From: Acidobacteriota bacterium
Lineage (GTDB): Bacteria; Acidobacteriota; Terriglobia; Acidiferrales; UBA7541
NCBI GenBank assembly: GCA_003223215.1
Contig: QHYH01000079.1
Location: forward strand, 62,001 to 126,000
Length of the DNA: 64,000 nt
Reading direction: 5' to 3'
This document shows, in pieces, positions 55,100 to 64,000 of the stretch. The notes beneath the pieces are model-generated. The model did not search any database, was not told where the DNA came from, and saw only the letters and a list, made by a program, of their open reading frames with translations. The first letter of the stretch is position 1. Every line of letters starts with the position of its first letter. The position numbers were made by a program, and so were the translations under genes.

Positions 55100-56248
55100 A
55101 TGCAGAAAACATACGACGTGGCAGTGATTGGTGCCGGAGTCTTTGGCGCGTGGACAGCGTGGCACCTCGCGAAACGCGGGCAGAGCGTGGCGCTTCTCGA
55201 AGCGTACGGCCCGGGGCACTCGCGAGCCAGCTCGGGGGGCGAGACGCGCATCCTTCGCATGGGATACGGCGCGGACGAGCTGTACACGCGCTCGTCGCAG
55301 CGATCGCTCATCGAGTGGAGAGATTTCTTTCGGGCGGTGAGGCAGCCGCTGTTTCTAGAAACGGGCGTGCTGTGGATGGCCGGAAAAGGCGACGCGCGTT
55401 TAGGTGACACGTCTGCGACGCTAAAGCGATGCGGGGTACACTTTGTGGAATACGACCGCGCGTCCCTGGAGAAAAGGTATCCGCAAATCGCGTTCGAAGA
55501 GATTCACAAGGGGATCTTCGAACCCGAGAGCGGGGTGCTCCTGGCGCGGCGGGCCGTGGCCGCCGTGGTTGAGGACGCCCTGCGGCGGGGCGTTGCCTAT
55601 CGCTCCGCGCAAGCGACGAATCCGAGAGAAGCCGGGCGCATCGAGCATGTCACCACGAACCAGGGCGAACGGATTGCGGCCGGGCAATTTGTTTTTGCAT
55701 GCGGCGCTTGGCTCGGCAAGGTCTTCCCGGATGTGCTGGGCGCGCGCATTTTTCCATCGCGGCAGGAAGTTTTCTTTTTCGGGATACCTGCGGGAGAAAC
55801 GCGGTTTGCTCCGCCGGCGTTGCCAACGTGGCTGTTTCAGGAGGATCTGGTGTACGGCATGCCGGACATCGAGGGCCGCGGGCTGAAAATTGCCTTCGAC
55901 GAGCACGGCGAACGTGTGGATCCGGACACGCAATCCCGAATCGTTTCGCCGGAAATGACCAAAGCAGTGCGCGCGTACGTGGCGCGGCGGTTTCCCTCGC
56001 TCGGCGACGCGCCCATTGTAGAAACGCGTGTCTGCCAGTACGAAAACACCTCGAGCGGCGATTTCCTGATTGATCGGCACCCGGAAATGGAGAACGTGTG
56101 GTTTGCGGGCGGCGGCTCGGGCCACGGATTCAAGCATGGCCCGGCCGTGGGCAACTATCTCGCCGGGCAACTTCTGGACGGAGCAAAACCGGAGCCGCGA
56201 TTCTCGCTGAAAACCAAGGAAACCACGGAAAAACGCGCGGTGTACTAA
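55100..56248 (+). CDS. FAD-dependent amine oxidase, monomeric sarcosine oxidase-like (DAO family)
   Basis: A 382-residue flavoprotein. The N-terminal FAD-binding motif is VAVIGAGVFGAWTAWHLAKRG with the Glu of LLEAYGPGHS binding ribose; SSGGETRILRMGY is the sarcosine oxidase/N-methyltryptophan oxidase block where the Arg contacts the flavin, and the C-terminal WFAGGGSGHGFKHGPAVG is the pyrophosphate-side signature. TRVCQYENTSSGDFLIDRHP includes the conserved Cys that may bind FAD covalently. The likely reaction is oxidation of a secondary amine or N-methyl amino acid. The ATG at 55100 gives the canonical N terminus; upstream open frame is not conserved. Confidence 0.88.
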   Translation: MQKTYDVAVIGAGVFGAWTAWHLAKRGQSVALLEAYGPGHSRASSGGETRILRMGYGADELYTRSSQRSLIEWRDFFRAVRQPLFLETGVLWMAGKGDARLGDTSATLKRCGVHFVEYDRASLEKRYPQIAFEEIHKGIFEPESGVLLARRAVAAVVEDALRRGVAYRSAQATNPREAGRIEHVTTNQGERIAAGQFVFACGAWLGKVFPDVLGARIFPSRQEVFFFGIPAGETRFAPPALPTWLFQEDLVYGMPDIEGRGLKIAFDEHGERVDPDTQSRIVSPEMTKAVRAYVARRFPSLGDAPIVETRVCQYENTSSGDFLIDRHPEMENVWFAGGGSGHGFKHGPAVGNYLAGQLLDGAKPEPRFSLKTKETTEKRAVY

Positions 56249-56361
56249 CGCCGCTGGTTTCAAACCAAACCGGCTTGAGACCAACGCTTATGCCGGGATG
56301 CTTCGCTCGCGCCTGTCTTCTGCAGGCCCGCCGAGCACGACAAGTCAGGTTGGCGGCAACG

Positions 56362-57729
56362 TTAGGCTCTGGGGGTGCGGCCGCGAAGATTCAGCATGGC
56401 GGGAGTGTGCTGGGCTCGCTTGGCTTTTTCGGCATAGAGCTGTTGATCGGCCTCGGCCAGCAGCTTTTCGATGCGCTCGCCGTCCCCCCGGTACACCGCC
56501 ATGCCGATGCTCGCTGAAAGCCGCGGCGGCTCATCATCGTTGGCCATCACCTGGCGAATACGGTTGACGACACGATGGGCTTCGTCTTCCTGCGATTCTG
56601 GAAGGACCAGTGCAAACTCGTCTCCGCCGTAGCGCGCCGCGGTGTCAATGGCGCGGCAGTGAATGCGCAGAATATCGGCGACACGGCAGATGGCGCGGCT
56701 GCCTACAAGATGGCCGTAACTGTCGTTAATGGCCTTCAGACCATCGAGGTCCAGAAGCAGCACGGCAAAAGGACGGCCGGAACGGTCGGTGCGCTCGGTT
56801 TCGTTTTCCAGAACGTCGAGCAAACGGCGATAGTTGGCAAGGCCCGTGAGGGGATCGCTGACCGCCATGTGGCGGACGCGCTCAAAGAGACGGGCATTGT
56901 CGAGAAGCGCGCCGCCAAGCGCGACGGTGTAGCCCAACACCATGAGGCCCTGAGCAAACACGAAGGGAGCATCCATAAGGCGCGCGGACTGCGCCGCGGC
57001 CAACTGGGCGGCAACGTTCAACCAGACCGCCGCATACATGGTGCGGTCAAACGAGGAGTCTTCCACGACTAAGCGGCGGCGGTACCAGAACAAGCTCACC
57101 ACGAAGATCGCGCCGGGCAGCAACTGTTGCGGACTGGGAAAGAACGCGCTCGGATGGGGCGAGACTTGGGGCGGCAAGTGGCGAAGCGCAGCGGCCAAGC
57201 TATAAGTGACGGCCACGGCAGCCACCAGCGCGCCGGCAATTTCCCGCTTCGGATGACGCGAACGGGGAATGAAGTGTTCGACCAGGAGCGCGCCGACCAC
57301 CAGGACCGCCAGAATGAGGCGGCCAATCCACCACGCGATGGGCGCCGAGGGCAGACGCAGAGACGTTTCCGGCAGGAACTGAAAGAAGAGCACGCTGGTG
57401 GCGAGCAGCACCGCGCCGCAAAGAAAGAAACCGGCACCCAAAATCAGGGAAATGCGGTCCTGGGTGCCCTGGAAACGAACCAGAGTCACGGCGGCGAAAA
57501 CAAAGGCCAGCAAACTGCTGATCACTTGGAGATAGCCCTGAAGCAGGCTGTCGGTGGCCCCGGGCAAGGTGCGCAGCCAATACGCACCAAGAATCACAAG
57601 CAGAAAAGCCGCGACGTGCGACAAGAAGATTGTCGTGCGTGTGCGTGCGTGCGAAAGCGAAGTTTGGCCCATAGCCTCTTTCGGTCTCAGCTTTTTGCGA
57701 TGCTCGAACCCGGTTGTCCGGGCTGCCAT
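56362..57729 (-). CDS. Membrane-bound diguanylate cyclase (GGDEF)
   Basis: A 455-residue protein. The first 270 residues contain about eight hydrophobic helices forming an unclassified membrane sensor region; residues 285-450 are a GGDEF domain (DPLTGLANYRRLLDVL, LLDLDGLKAINDSYGH). The active motif GGDEF is intact in ARYGGDEFALVLP, and RAID five residues before it fits the RxxD inhibitory site, so product feedback is likely. No EAL domain is present. It makes cyclic di-GMP, the ligand that PilZ proteins bind. The start could also be the ATG at 57672, just after the basic leader. Confidence 0.92.
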   Translation of the reverse strand: MAARTTGFEHRKKLRPKEAMGQTSLSHARTRTTIFLSHVAAFLLVILGAYWLRTLPGATDSLLQGYLQVISSLLAFVFAAVTLVRFQGTQDRISLILGAGFFLCGAVLLATSVLFFQFLPETSLRLPSAPIAWWIGRLILAVLVVGALLVEHFIPRSRHPKREIAGALVAAVAVTYSLAAALRHLPPQVSPHPSAFFPSPQQLLPGAIFVVSLFWYRRRLVVEDSSFDRTMYAAVWLNVAAQLAAAQSARLMDAPFVFAQGLMVLGYTVALGGALLDNARLFERVRHMAVSDPLTGLANYRRLLDVLENETERTDRSGRPFAVLLLDLDGLKAINDSYGHLVGSRAICRVADILRIHCRAIDTAARYGGDEFALVLPESQEDEAHRVVNRIRQVMANDDEPPRLSASIGMAVYRGDGERIEKLLAEADQQLYAEKAKRAQHTPAMLNLRGRTPRA

Positions 57730-57820
57730 GCTCTACTAAATTAGACTACAAAGCGCCGGTGAATGTTGCGGGTAAATCAAGGAGGGAGTGAGACAAACGA
57801 TACGTGCCCCTGAATCTTGG

Positions 57821-57842
57821 TACCTGTCCGAATGGACAGGTA
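57821..57842. promoter_or_regulatory. 22-base perfect inverted repeat between the cyclase and permease genes
   Basis: TACCTGTCC (57821-57829) and GGACAGGTA (57834-57842) are perfect nine-base arms around GAAT. It lies about 90 bases before the start of the leftward cyclase gene and 160 bases before the rightward permease-LacI pair, so it is a candidate operator; a hairpin in the leader is the other reading. Confidence 0.45.
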
Positions 57843-58001
57843 AAACATTCGCTGGCAAGACGCAGGCGACGCCAGGTGAGGCGGACGGAAATTTTAGTTG
57901 TTGCGGCGAAAGGCCAGACTGCGCAGAATGATCTGCCTTGAAACGATTCAAACAACGGAACCCCGTTTCATCCAAAACCCCTTTGGCAAAAGGAGAACAG
58001 C

Positions 58002-59345
58002 TTGGAAAGAGAAAGCGGCCTAAGCGCAGGACCGCGACTGAGACGGTCGCTGACACTGTGGGATTTGATCCTCTATGGGGCGATTGTGCTGCAGCCAGTC
58101 GCGCCGATGTCGGCTTTTGGAGCCCTGAGCAACCGCGGCCGCGGGCACGTGGTGACCGCCGTGCTGATCGCCATGGTGGCGATGCTGTGCACCGCGTTCA
58201 GTTACGGCAAGATGGCCAGCGTTTACCCGAGCGCCGGTTCGGCTTTCACCTATGTGGCGCAGGAGATTCATTCTTCGGCCGGATACATCACCGGTTGGAG
58301 CATGGTCATGGATTACATCGTGAATCCCTTGATCTGCACCATCTGGTGTGCTGGGCAGGCGCACGAATTTGCGCCGGGCATCCCTGTTTGGGGCTGGAAG
58401 GTATTTTTTGCCGTCGTGTTCACGCTGCTGAATCTTCAGGGAATCAAAACTTCGGCGCGCGTGAATGCCGGGCTGGCCGCGGCGATGAGCGCGGTGGTGG
58501 TGGTCGTCTTTGTGACGGCGATTCGCTATATCCTTGGCCACCCTCACGCCGAGCCGGGCTTCTTTACGCGGCCGTTTTACGACCCGACGACCTTCACGTT
58601 TGACAATTTGTTCGGTTGCACGTCGCTGGCGGTGCTGACCTACATTGGGTTTGACGCCATCTCCACGCTTTCCGAAGAGGCGGAGAATCCCAAACGGAAC
58701 ATTCTGGTGGCCACGGTGATGACCTGCGTGGTCATCGGATTTCTGTCGGCGGCGGAGGTCTACGTCGCGCAACTGGTCTGGCCGGCCTCGCAGCCGTTTC
58801 CAAACGAGGATACCGCGTACGTTTACGCGGCGGCGCGAACGTGGGCGCCGCTTTTCAGCATCGTCGGATTTACTTTGCTGGTGGCCAACTTTGGGTCGGG
58901 CATGGGCGCCCAGATCGGCGCGGCGCGGCTGCTGTATGGCATGGGAAGGAGCAACGCACTGCCGAGCTCGTTCTTTGGCCAAGTGGACCCGAAACACCAT
59001 ATCCCGCGAAATAATGTAATCTTAATCGGCGCGATTGTCCTGGTTGGCTCTTTCTTCCTGACCTACGGGCGGGGAATCGAGCTGCTGAATTTTGGGGCGC
59101 TCATCGCGTTTATGGGCGTGAACGCCTCCGCATTCGTGCGCTATTTTGTCAGGGCGGAGCAAAAGAAGGTTATGAACTTTGTTTCGCCGTCTGCAGGCTT
59201 TTTCATCTGCCTGGGATTGTGGTGGAATCTGAGCCAGCCGGCCAAAATTGTGGGCTCGATCTGGATGCTTGCGGGGATAGCCTTCGGCGTGTGGAAGACG
59301 CGCGGATTCCGGGAACAGCTTTCGTTTGAGGTGCCGTCGGAATGA
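58002..59345 (+). CDS. APC-family amino acid permease
   Basis: A 447-residue transporter with about 12 helices of the amino acid-polyamine-organocation family. LTLWDLILYGAIVLQPVAPM is the first helix with its unwound substrate-binding segment; YPSAGSAFTYVAQEIHSSAG and TYIGFDAISTLSEEAENPKR are hallmark blocks. AGGAG six bases ahead of the TTG at 58002 decides this start, giving MERESG; no ATG is better placed. Its stop overlaps the LacI-type regulator by four bases, so the regulator probably controls this permease. The neighbouring flavin amine oxidase suggests, weakly, an amine or amino acid substrate. Confidence 0.92.
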   Translation: MERESGLSAGPRLRRSLTLWDLILYGAIVLQPVAPMSAFGALSNRGRGHVVTAVLIAMVAMLCTAFSYGKMASVYPSAGSAFTYVAQEIHSSAGYITGWSMVMDYIVNPLICTIWCAGQAHEFAPGIPVWGWKVFFAVVFTLLNLQGIKTSARVNAGLAAAMSAVVVVVFVTAIRYILGHPHAEPGFFTRPFYDPTTFTFDNLFGCTSLAVLTYIGFDAISTLSEEAENPKRNILVATVMTCVVIGFLSAAEVYVAQLVWPASQPFPNEDTAYVYAAARTWAPLFSIVGFTLLVANFGSGMGAQIGAARLLYGMGRSNALPSSFFGQVDPKHHIPRNNVILIGAIVLVGSFFLTYGRGIELLNFGALIAFMGVNASAFVRYFVRAEQKKVMNFVSPSAGFFICLGLWWNLSQPAKIVGSIWMLAGIAFGVWKTRGFREQLSFEVPSE

Positions 59346-60424
59346 GCGGAAAAGTCGAAATGGTCACCATGCGAGACGTAGCGCAGGCCAGCGGCTTCTC
59401 GCCGGCCACGGTTTCCATCGTATTGAACAACGCGCCGCTCGCGCGGTACATCGCCCCGGCCACGAAGAAGCGGATTGAAGACGCGGCGAGGAAGCTGGGC
59501 TACCGGCCGAACGCGATGGCGCGCTTCCTGCGCAGCCGACGAAGCCAGACCGTGGGCGTGATGATCTTCGACATCACCGATCCTTTCTGCACGCCGGTTC
59601 TGCGCGGCATCGAGAACGCGCTGTACCAGTCTTCCTACGTCCCGATTTTTGCCGATGCGCACAACCAGAGAAGCCGATTCGAGCGCTATCTCGAAATGCT
59701 CCTGGAGCATCACGTGGAAGCGTTGATCGTGGTGGCCAACTGGCTCTTCGTCGACATTCAGCTCCTGGCGGATCTGAGCAAGCGAAACATCACCGCGGCC
59801 ACCATCGGCTGGGAGGTGCCCGGGGACTCGGTCAGCTCGGTGATGGTGGACAACGAAGCGGGAGGCCGGCTGGCCCTCGAGCATCTCTATCACCTGGGTC
59901 ACCGCAAGATCGCGGTCATCCGTGGACCAAAAATGCTGATTGACAGCGGGCCGCGATGGAAAGGCGTCCAGAAATTCGCGCACTCGGTGAGCTTGGAACT
60001 CGATCCCTCGCTGGTGGCGCAGTTGCCGGATGAATTGGAAGCCAACTCAGGATTCGAGGGCGGCTACCGATTCACGGAAGAATTGCTGGAACGCAAAAAG
60101 AAGTTCACGGCGGTGCTGGCCTTTGACGACTTGACGGCGCTCGGAGCGATCCGCGCGCTGACCAAGGCCGGGATCAAAGTGCCAGAACAATGCTCGGTGG
60201 TCGGCTTCGACGACGTGCCGCTTTCCGCTTTGGCGGCTCCTTCCTTGACGACCGTGCGTCAGCCTCTGGAGGCCATGGGAAACCTGGCCGCGAGTACCGT
60301 GGTCGAGGGCATCAAGGCGGGGCTGGAGAAGCGCGACTGGAGCATCTCGCGGCATAAGATGCCCCCCGAGCTGGTGATTCGTGACTCCACGAAGGCGGTG
60401 CCGGCAGCTGCGACGATGGGCTGA
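59342..60424 (+). CDS. LacI-family transcriptional regulator
   Basis: A 360-residue repressor. Residues 9-60 form the helix-turn-helix and hinge (TMRDVAQASGFSPATVSIVL, then ARKLGYRPNAMARFLRSRR). The rest is a periplasmic binding protein-like sensor domain (GVMIFDITDPFCTPVLRGIE, VMVDNEAGGRLALEHLYHLG, VVGFDDVPLSALAAPSLTTV). It overlaps the permease gene by ATGA and is translationally coupled to it, an arrangement that suggests autoregulation of a transport unit. LacI proteins usually bind sugars, so a link to an amino acid permease is unusual; the inverted repeat at 57821-57842 is a candidate site. Confidence 0.93.
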   Translation: MSGKVEMVTMRDVAQASGFSPATVSIVLNNAPLARYIAPATKKRIEDAARKLGYRPNAMARFLRSRRSQTVGVMIFDITDPFCTPVLRGIENALYQSSYVPIFADAHNQRSRFERYLEMLLEHHVEALIVVANWLFVDIQLLADLSKRNITAATIGWEVPGDSVSSVMVDNEAGGRLALEHLYHLGHRKIAVIRGPKMLIDSGPRWKGVQKFAHSVSLELDPSLVAQLPDELEANSGFEGGYRFTEELLERKKKFTAVLAFDDLTALGAIRALTKAGIKVPEQCSVVGFDDVPLSALAAPSLTTVRQPLEAMGNLAASTVVEGIKAGLEKRDWSISRHKMPPELVIRDSTKAVPAAATMG

Positions 60425-60463
60425 GGACCGGCGACAGAAGGCGGCGGAAGGATAACCCCCGCA

Positions 60464-60504
60464 GAAAAAAGGCCCGCCTCTCAAAATGCGGAGACGGGCT
60501 TTTG
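60464..60504. terminator. Bidirectional Rho-independent terminator
   Basis: GCCCG (60472-60476) and CTC (60478-60480) pair with GAG (60491-60493) and CGGGC (60495-60499). An A run precedes and TTTT follows the stem, so it can stop the LacI gene transcript and the convergent VWFA gene transcript. Confidence 0.75.
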
Positions 60505-60578
60505 GCTGGGATCGGGCGTCGGGCCGCGCCCCTACCGGGGAGAAAAGGCCTTCGCGTAGCTTCTCGAGCCCCACCGGA

Positions 60579-61493
60579 TTATTTCTCCGGCGGCAGGAAG
60601 GCCTCGGGAGCCTGGAGAAACTGCACGTTGGGAAGCTCGGTGGCCAACTTCACGCGTTCAAAGCGGCCTTTTCCTCCGCCACTGCCCTTGAAGGTCAACA
60701 GATACTGGTTGCGGAGGTGCATGGCCAGTTCGTCCAGGTAAGGTTTGAAAGTCACCGCTTCATTAACGCCCAGATAATAGGATTCGGCTCCGCTAGACTC
60801 GCCGAGCCGGCTCAAATCATTCTGTCCGCGGAAAGCGCGAAACCCGCGGCTGCCCAAGTGCCCGGCATCGGGGTAGTAGATGGACCAAATATTGATGTTT
60901 TCTTTCTGGGCGCGCTCGTAGGTGGACTGCAGGTCCGGACTCTCCGGGAAATTGCCGTGGAAATAATCGATGCCCGAAGAAATCAGCAGAATGGAGCGGC
61001 GCTCCGTGGGCCCGGATGGCAAGCGCTTCATCAGATCGAGAAGCGTGAAATACGGACTCGAGAACGCGCCAGGACCGATGGGCAAGCGCAAGGCGTTGGC
61101 GGCCAGTTCATGGTCGTTGGTGAAATCCTGGGCTACCATGGCCGTACCGTTGCGAGCATAAGACACGGAAATGTAAGTGGTGGAAGGCTGCTGTTTGAAA
61201 AACTCCTTCAAAACGCTCCACTGGGAGGCCACGTCGCTATCCAGAGAATCGTCGATCAAGACAGCCAGATAGAGTTTCTCGCCGCGCTGCCAGTCTGCGA
61301 TCTGCGTGCGGTCTTTGTTGACGTAAAGCTGCACGTCTTCCCTCTTGACCGCGGGTGGCTCGGCATCTTTCTTGACCGCGGTTACCGTCATGGTGACGGT
61401 GCCCGGCTCCGCGGCAACCGCGTCGGGCGCCGCGGATAGGAGCAAGAAAGCGGACAGTCCGACAAAAAGCAGAAAAGAGCTGCGTCTCAACAT
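60579..61493 (-). CDS. Secreted VWFA-related protein (acidobacterial type)
   Basis: A 304-residue exported protein with signal peptide (SSFLLFVGLSAFLLLSAAPD). It has the von Willebrand factor A-like fold seen in the VWFA-related family abundant in acidobacteria: KREDVQLYVNKDRTQIADWQ, the degenerate MIDAS start LAVLIDDSLDSDV, RRSILLISSGIDYF and SESGAESYYL-like strands late in the domain (SSGAESYYLGV). The MIDAS DxSxS is altered to DDSLDS, so metal binding is uncertain. GGGAG seven bases before the ATG at 61493 favours it over the ATG at 61499. Function is unknown; it is a useful taxonomic marker. Confidence 0.85.
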   Translation of the reverse strand: MLRRSSFLLFVGLSAFLLLSAAPDAVAAEPGTVTMTVTAVKKDAEPPAVKREDVQLYVNKDRTQIADWQRGEKLYLAVLIDDSLDSDVASQWSVLKEFFKQQPSTTYISVSYARNGTAMVAQDFTNDHELAANALRLPIGPGAFSSPYFTLLDLMKRLPSGPTERRSILLISSGIDYFHGNFPESPDLQSTYERAQKENINIWSIYYPDAGHLGSRGFRAFRGQNDLSRLGESSGAESYYLGVNEAVTFKPYLDELAMHLRNQYLLTFKGSGGGKGRFERVKLATELPNVQFLQAPEAFLPPEK

Positions 61494-61719
61494 GTTCATT
61501 CTCCCTTTTTCCCTAATTAGTTAGATGCGGCGCGGGACTGCAAAGAAACATGCGCCCGAGTCGGGCCTTATCGGTTCTGTTTGCCACTCCGGCGGCGCTC
61601 TACTCGCTTCCTCGAAAGCACCAAAACGGACCTCGCGGGCCGCTTGGTCGGGGATTTCCCTGCTCCCAAAATTAGCGATGCGTAGTATGCTGCGACGCGG
61701 CAAAAAGAGGCGGCCCAGG

Positions 61720-63222
61720 GTGAAAGACTACGTCGGAGCAATCGATCAGGGAACCACCAGCACGCGCTTCATGGTGTTCGACCAAGCCGGGCGCGCGGTA
61801 GCGGTGGCCCAGAAGGAACACGAACAGATCTACCCGAAACCGGGATGGGTGGAGCACGATCCGCAGGAGATCCTGCGGCGCACCGAAGACGTCATTGCCG
61901 ATGCTCTCGGCCAACGGGGTTTGCACGCTTCGGACCTCGCGGCGATTGGAATTACCAATCAGCGCGAAACCACCGTGGTTTGGGATCGTAAAACCGGAAA
62001 GCCGGTTGCCCATGCCATCGTTTGGCAAGACACGCGCGTGGCCGATGACGTGAAGCGATTTTCCGCGACGGGCGGGCAAGACCGCTTCCGCCCGGAAACC
62101 GGCCTCCCGCTCAGCACCTACTTCAGTGGGCTGAAGCTGCGCTGGCTGCTCGAAAACGTGCCCGGAGGGCGAGCAAAAGCCGCAGCGGGCGAACTGCTTT
62201 TCGGAAATGTCGATACGTTTCTCCTCTGGAACCTCACCGGCGGAGCGCGGGGCGGCGTGCATGCCACAGACGTGACCAATGCGAGCCGCACGCAACTCCT
62301 CAATATAAAAACACTGGATTGGGACGAAAAGTTGCTGGCGGCCTTCGAGGTGCCGCGCGGCATGCTGCCCGAAGTGCGCTCGAGCAGCGAAATCTATGGA
62401 GAAGCGTCGCTGGCGGCGATCGCGGGAGTGCCGGTAGCGGGAATACTGGGAGATCAGCAGGCAGCGCTGGTCGGGCAAGCTTGTTTTCGAGCGGGCGAGG
62501 TGAAGAACACCTACGGCACGGGATGTTTTTTGCTGATGAACACGGGCGAGCGGATGGTGCCATCGAGCTTTGGATTGCTCACCACGCTGGCGTACAAGTT
62601 CGGCAACGCGCCGGCACACTACGCGCTGGAAGGGAGCGTAGCGATTGCGGGAGCGCTGGTGCAATGGCTGCGCGACAATCTGGGGATCATCGCGAAGAGT
62701 CCGGACGTGGAAGTGCTGGCGCGAACAGTCAACGACAATGGCGGAGTGTACTTTGTGCCGGCGTTTTCGGGATTGTTTGCGCCGTACTGGAAGGAGACGG
62801 CGCGCGGTGTGATTGCGGGCCTGACGGGATTTGCCAATAAGGGACACCTGGCGCGCGCGGTGCTGGAGGCCAGCGCCTTTCAGACGCGCGAGGTGATTGA
62901 GGCGATGGAAAAGGATTCGCAGATTTCGCTCGAAAGTTTGCGCGTGGACGGCGGAATGGTGGTTAACGAACTTCTGATGCAGTTTCAGGCGGACATTTTG
63001 AACCGCGAGGTGGTGCGCCCGGTGATTCAGGAAACGACAGCGCTCGGGGCGGCCTATGCAGCGGGCCTGGCGGTCGAATTCTTTTCCGGGTTGGAAGAAT
63101 TGCGCGCGAAGTGGGCGGTGGACCGGAGGTGGAAGCCGTGCCTGGCGGAAGCGGAGCGCGAGCGGCTCTATGAGCGATGGAAGAAGGCCGTGACGCTCTC
63201 TTTCGATTGGGTGGAATCTTGA
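61720..63222 (+). CDS. glpK: Glycerol kinase
   Basis: A 500-residue FGGY-family kinase that phosphorylates glycerol to sn-glycerol 3-phosphate. [15 protein letters not shown] is the N-terminal phosphate-binding block, [19 protein letters not shown] is the glycerol kinase signature, and [13 protein letters not shown] and the late [20 protein letters not shown] complete the nucleotide site. The GTG at 61720 follows AAGAGG at about nine bases and gives the usual family length; in-frame ATGs at 61678 and 61687 would only add a basic stretch. glpF starts 135 bases downstream with the glycerol facilitator, forming the uptake-and-trapping pair. Confidence 0.94.
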   Translation: MKDYVGAIDQGTTSTRFMVFDQAGRAVAVAQKEHEQIYPKPGWVEHDPQEILRRTEDVIADALGQRGLHASDLAAIGITNQRETTVVWDRKTGKPVAHAIVWQDTRVADDVKRFSATGGQDRFRPETGLPLSTYFSGLKLRWLLENVPGGRAKAAAGELLFGNVDTFLLWNLTGGARGGVHATDVTNASRTQLLNIKTLDWDEKLLAAFEVPRGMLPEVRSSSEIYGEASLAAIAGVPVAGILGDQQAALVGQACFRAGEVKNTYGTGCFLLMNTGERMVPSSFGLLTTLAYKFGNAPAHYALEGSVAIAGALVQWLRDNLGIIAKSPDVEVLARTVNDNGGVYFVPAFSGLFAPYWKETARGVIAGLTGFANKGHLARAVLEASAFQTREVIEAMEKDSQISLESLRVDGGMVVNELLMQFQADILNREVVRPVIQETTALGAAYAAGLAVEFFSGLEELRAKWAVDRRWKPCLAEAERERLYERWKKAVTLSFDWVES

Positions 63223-63357
63223 GCGGCTTGTCGAAAAAAACCGGCCCGCTAGCGATGAGCGTGACCGAGGCGGTCGCTTCAGCTTGCCTGTTTTAAGCTA
63301 GAGGGATTCCGATCAAAGGCTTTTTTTGAACCAACTTCTCGTAGGAGGCCTCGATCT

Positions 63358-64000
63358 ATGACTTCACCGTGGCTCGGTGAATTTCTTGGCACCATGATTC
63401 TGATTTTGCTGGGTGACGGAGTCGTCGCGGCGGTGCTGCTCAAACGGTCGAAAGCAGAGAGCGGCGGCTGGATGGTGATTACGGCAGGATGGGCGTTCGC
63501 GGTGATGGCCGGGGTATTCACGGCGATCGCTTGCGGAAGCAGCGACGCGCATTTGAATCCCGCGGTGACACTGGGCTTCGCCGTGCGCGACGGAAATTTT
63601 GCAAAACTCGCGCCGTATTTCGCCGCCCAGATGCTGGGAGCAATGGCCGGCGCGGCGCTGGTATGGCTCCATTACCTTCCGCATTGGAAAGAAACGCAGG
63701 ACGCGGCGATGAAACTCCTGTGCTTCTCGACGGCGCCGGCGATTCGCAAGATGCTGGCAAATTTGGTGAGCGAATTAATCGGGACGTTCGTGCTCGTCTT
63801 TGTTGTGGGCGCGATTTTCTCGAAGAGCGTGGCCGCATCGGGACCGGCGGCCGGCTTGGCGCCTTATCTCGTGGGCAGTCTGGTTTGGGGCATCGGACTT
63901 TCGCTCGGCGGCACGACCGGCTATGCGATCAACCCCGCGCGGGACCTGGGGCCGCGCATTGTGCACGCGATTTTCCCCGTGGCCGGCAAAGCAGGCTCGG
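63358..64000 (+). CDS. glpF: Glycerol facilitator / aquaglyceroporin (3' end beyond window)
   Basis: The first 214 codons of a MIP-family channel; the gene runs off the right edge. Both pore loops are visible: HLNPAVTLGFAV (about residue 63) and YAINPARDLGPRI (about residue 192). The Asp directly after the second NPAR is the mark of glycerol-conducting members rather than strict water channels. Six helices can be assigned. AGGAGG nine bases before the ATG at 63358 gives a strong start. Position after glpK supports glycerol uptake by facilitated diffusion. Confidence 0.93.
   Translation, partial: MTSPWLGEFLGTMILILLGDGVVAAVLLKRSKAESGGWMVITAGWAFAVMAGVFTAIACGSSDAHLNPAVTLGFAVRDGNFAKLAPYFAAQMLGAMAGAALVWLHYLPHWKETQDAAMKLLCFSTAPAIRKMLANLVSELIGTFVLVFVVGAIFSKSVAASGPAAGLAPYLVGSLVWGIGLSLGGTTGYAINPARDLGPRIVHAIFPVAGKAGS

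Overview
The window is a GC-rich (about 60 % by eye) piece of a bacterial chromosome, most likely from an Acidobacteriota member (Terriglobia/Acidoferrales-like soil lineage). This is inference from gene content: a VWFA-related secreted protein of the kind typical of acidobacteria, a PilZ family common in that phylum, an Alternative Complex III operon joined to a caa3-type oxidase, a large Asp-box propeller protein of the VPS10/sortilin type and many secreted peptidases. No phage, insertion sequence, CRISPR array or replication origin is visible. Almost all genes are intact. The clear exceptions are two decayed genes, a cupin and a VapC PIN toxin.

Layout. 1-4.9 kb: the end of msrP, msrQ, a PilZ protein, an M20 peptidase, an HU gene with a good promoter and terminator, a cytochrome c and a TPR protein. 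5-15 kb: a POT-like MFS transporter, an unknown secreted protein, an M1-family peptidase without the usual exopeptidase motif, an esterase, a MacB-like ABC exporter (ATPase plus permease) and an M28 peptidase with a PqqD-like tail. 15.3-18.1 kb: the threonine-to-glycine pathway (tdh, kbl) with a broken cupin gene in between. 18.3-26 kb: an Ala/Gly-rich secreted protein, an ester cyclase-like protein, DNA polymerase I lacking recognisable proofreading residues, and two tandem paralogous lipoproteins with a trypsin-like fold and a duplicated C-terminal domain.

26-40.5 kb is the core of the window: a cytochrome c, a rhodanese and tRNA-Asn, then twelve tightly packed genes running actA-actB-actC-actD-actE-actF, a small membrane protein, sco1, ctaC-ctaD-ctaE-ctaF. 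Together they encode a quinol:electron acceptor oxidoreductase (ACIII), an A2-type cytochrome c oxidase and its copper chaperone, that is, a complete quinol-to-oxygen branch. A long inverted repeat lies just in front of actA.

40.9-46.3 kb holds a reductive pyrimidine (or hydantoin) catabolic cluster: a beta-ureidopropionase-like amidase, an NCS1 permease, an LLM-class flavin/F420 oxidoreductase and dihydropyrimidinase. 46.4-51.5 kb holds der, a MerR regulator, tRNA-Pro, an uncharacterised DUF protein, the VapC remnant and surE. 51.6-64 kb holds the Asp-box propeller protein, a sarcosine oxidase-like flavoprotein, a membrane diguanylate cyclase, an amino acid permease overlapping a LacI-type regulator, the VWFA protein, and glpK-glpF for glycerol uptake and phosphorylation, with glpF running off the right edge.
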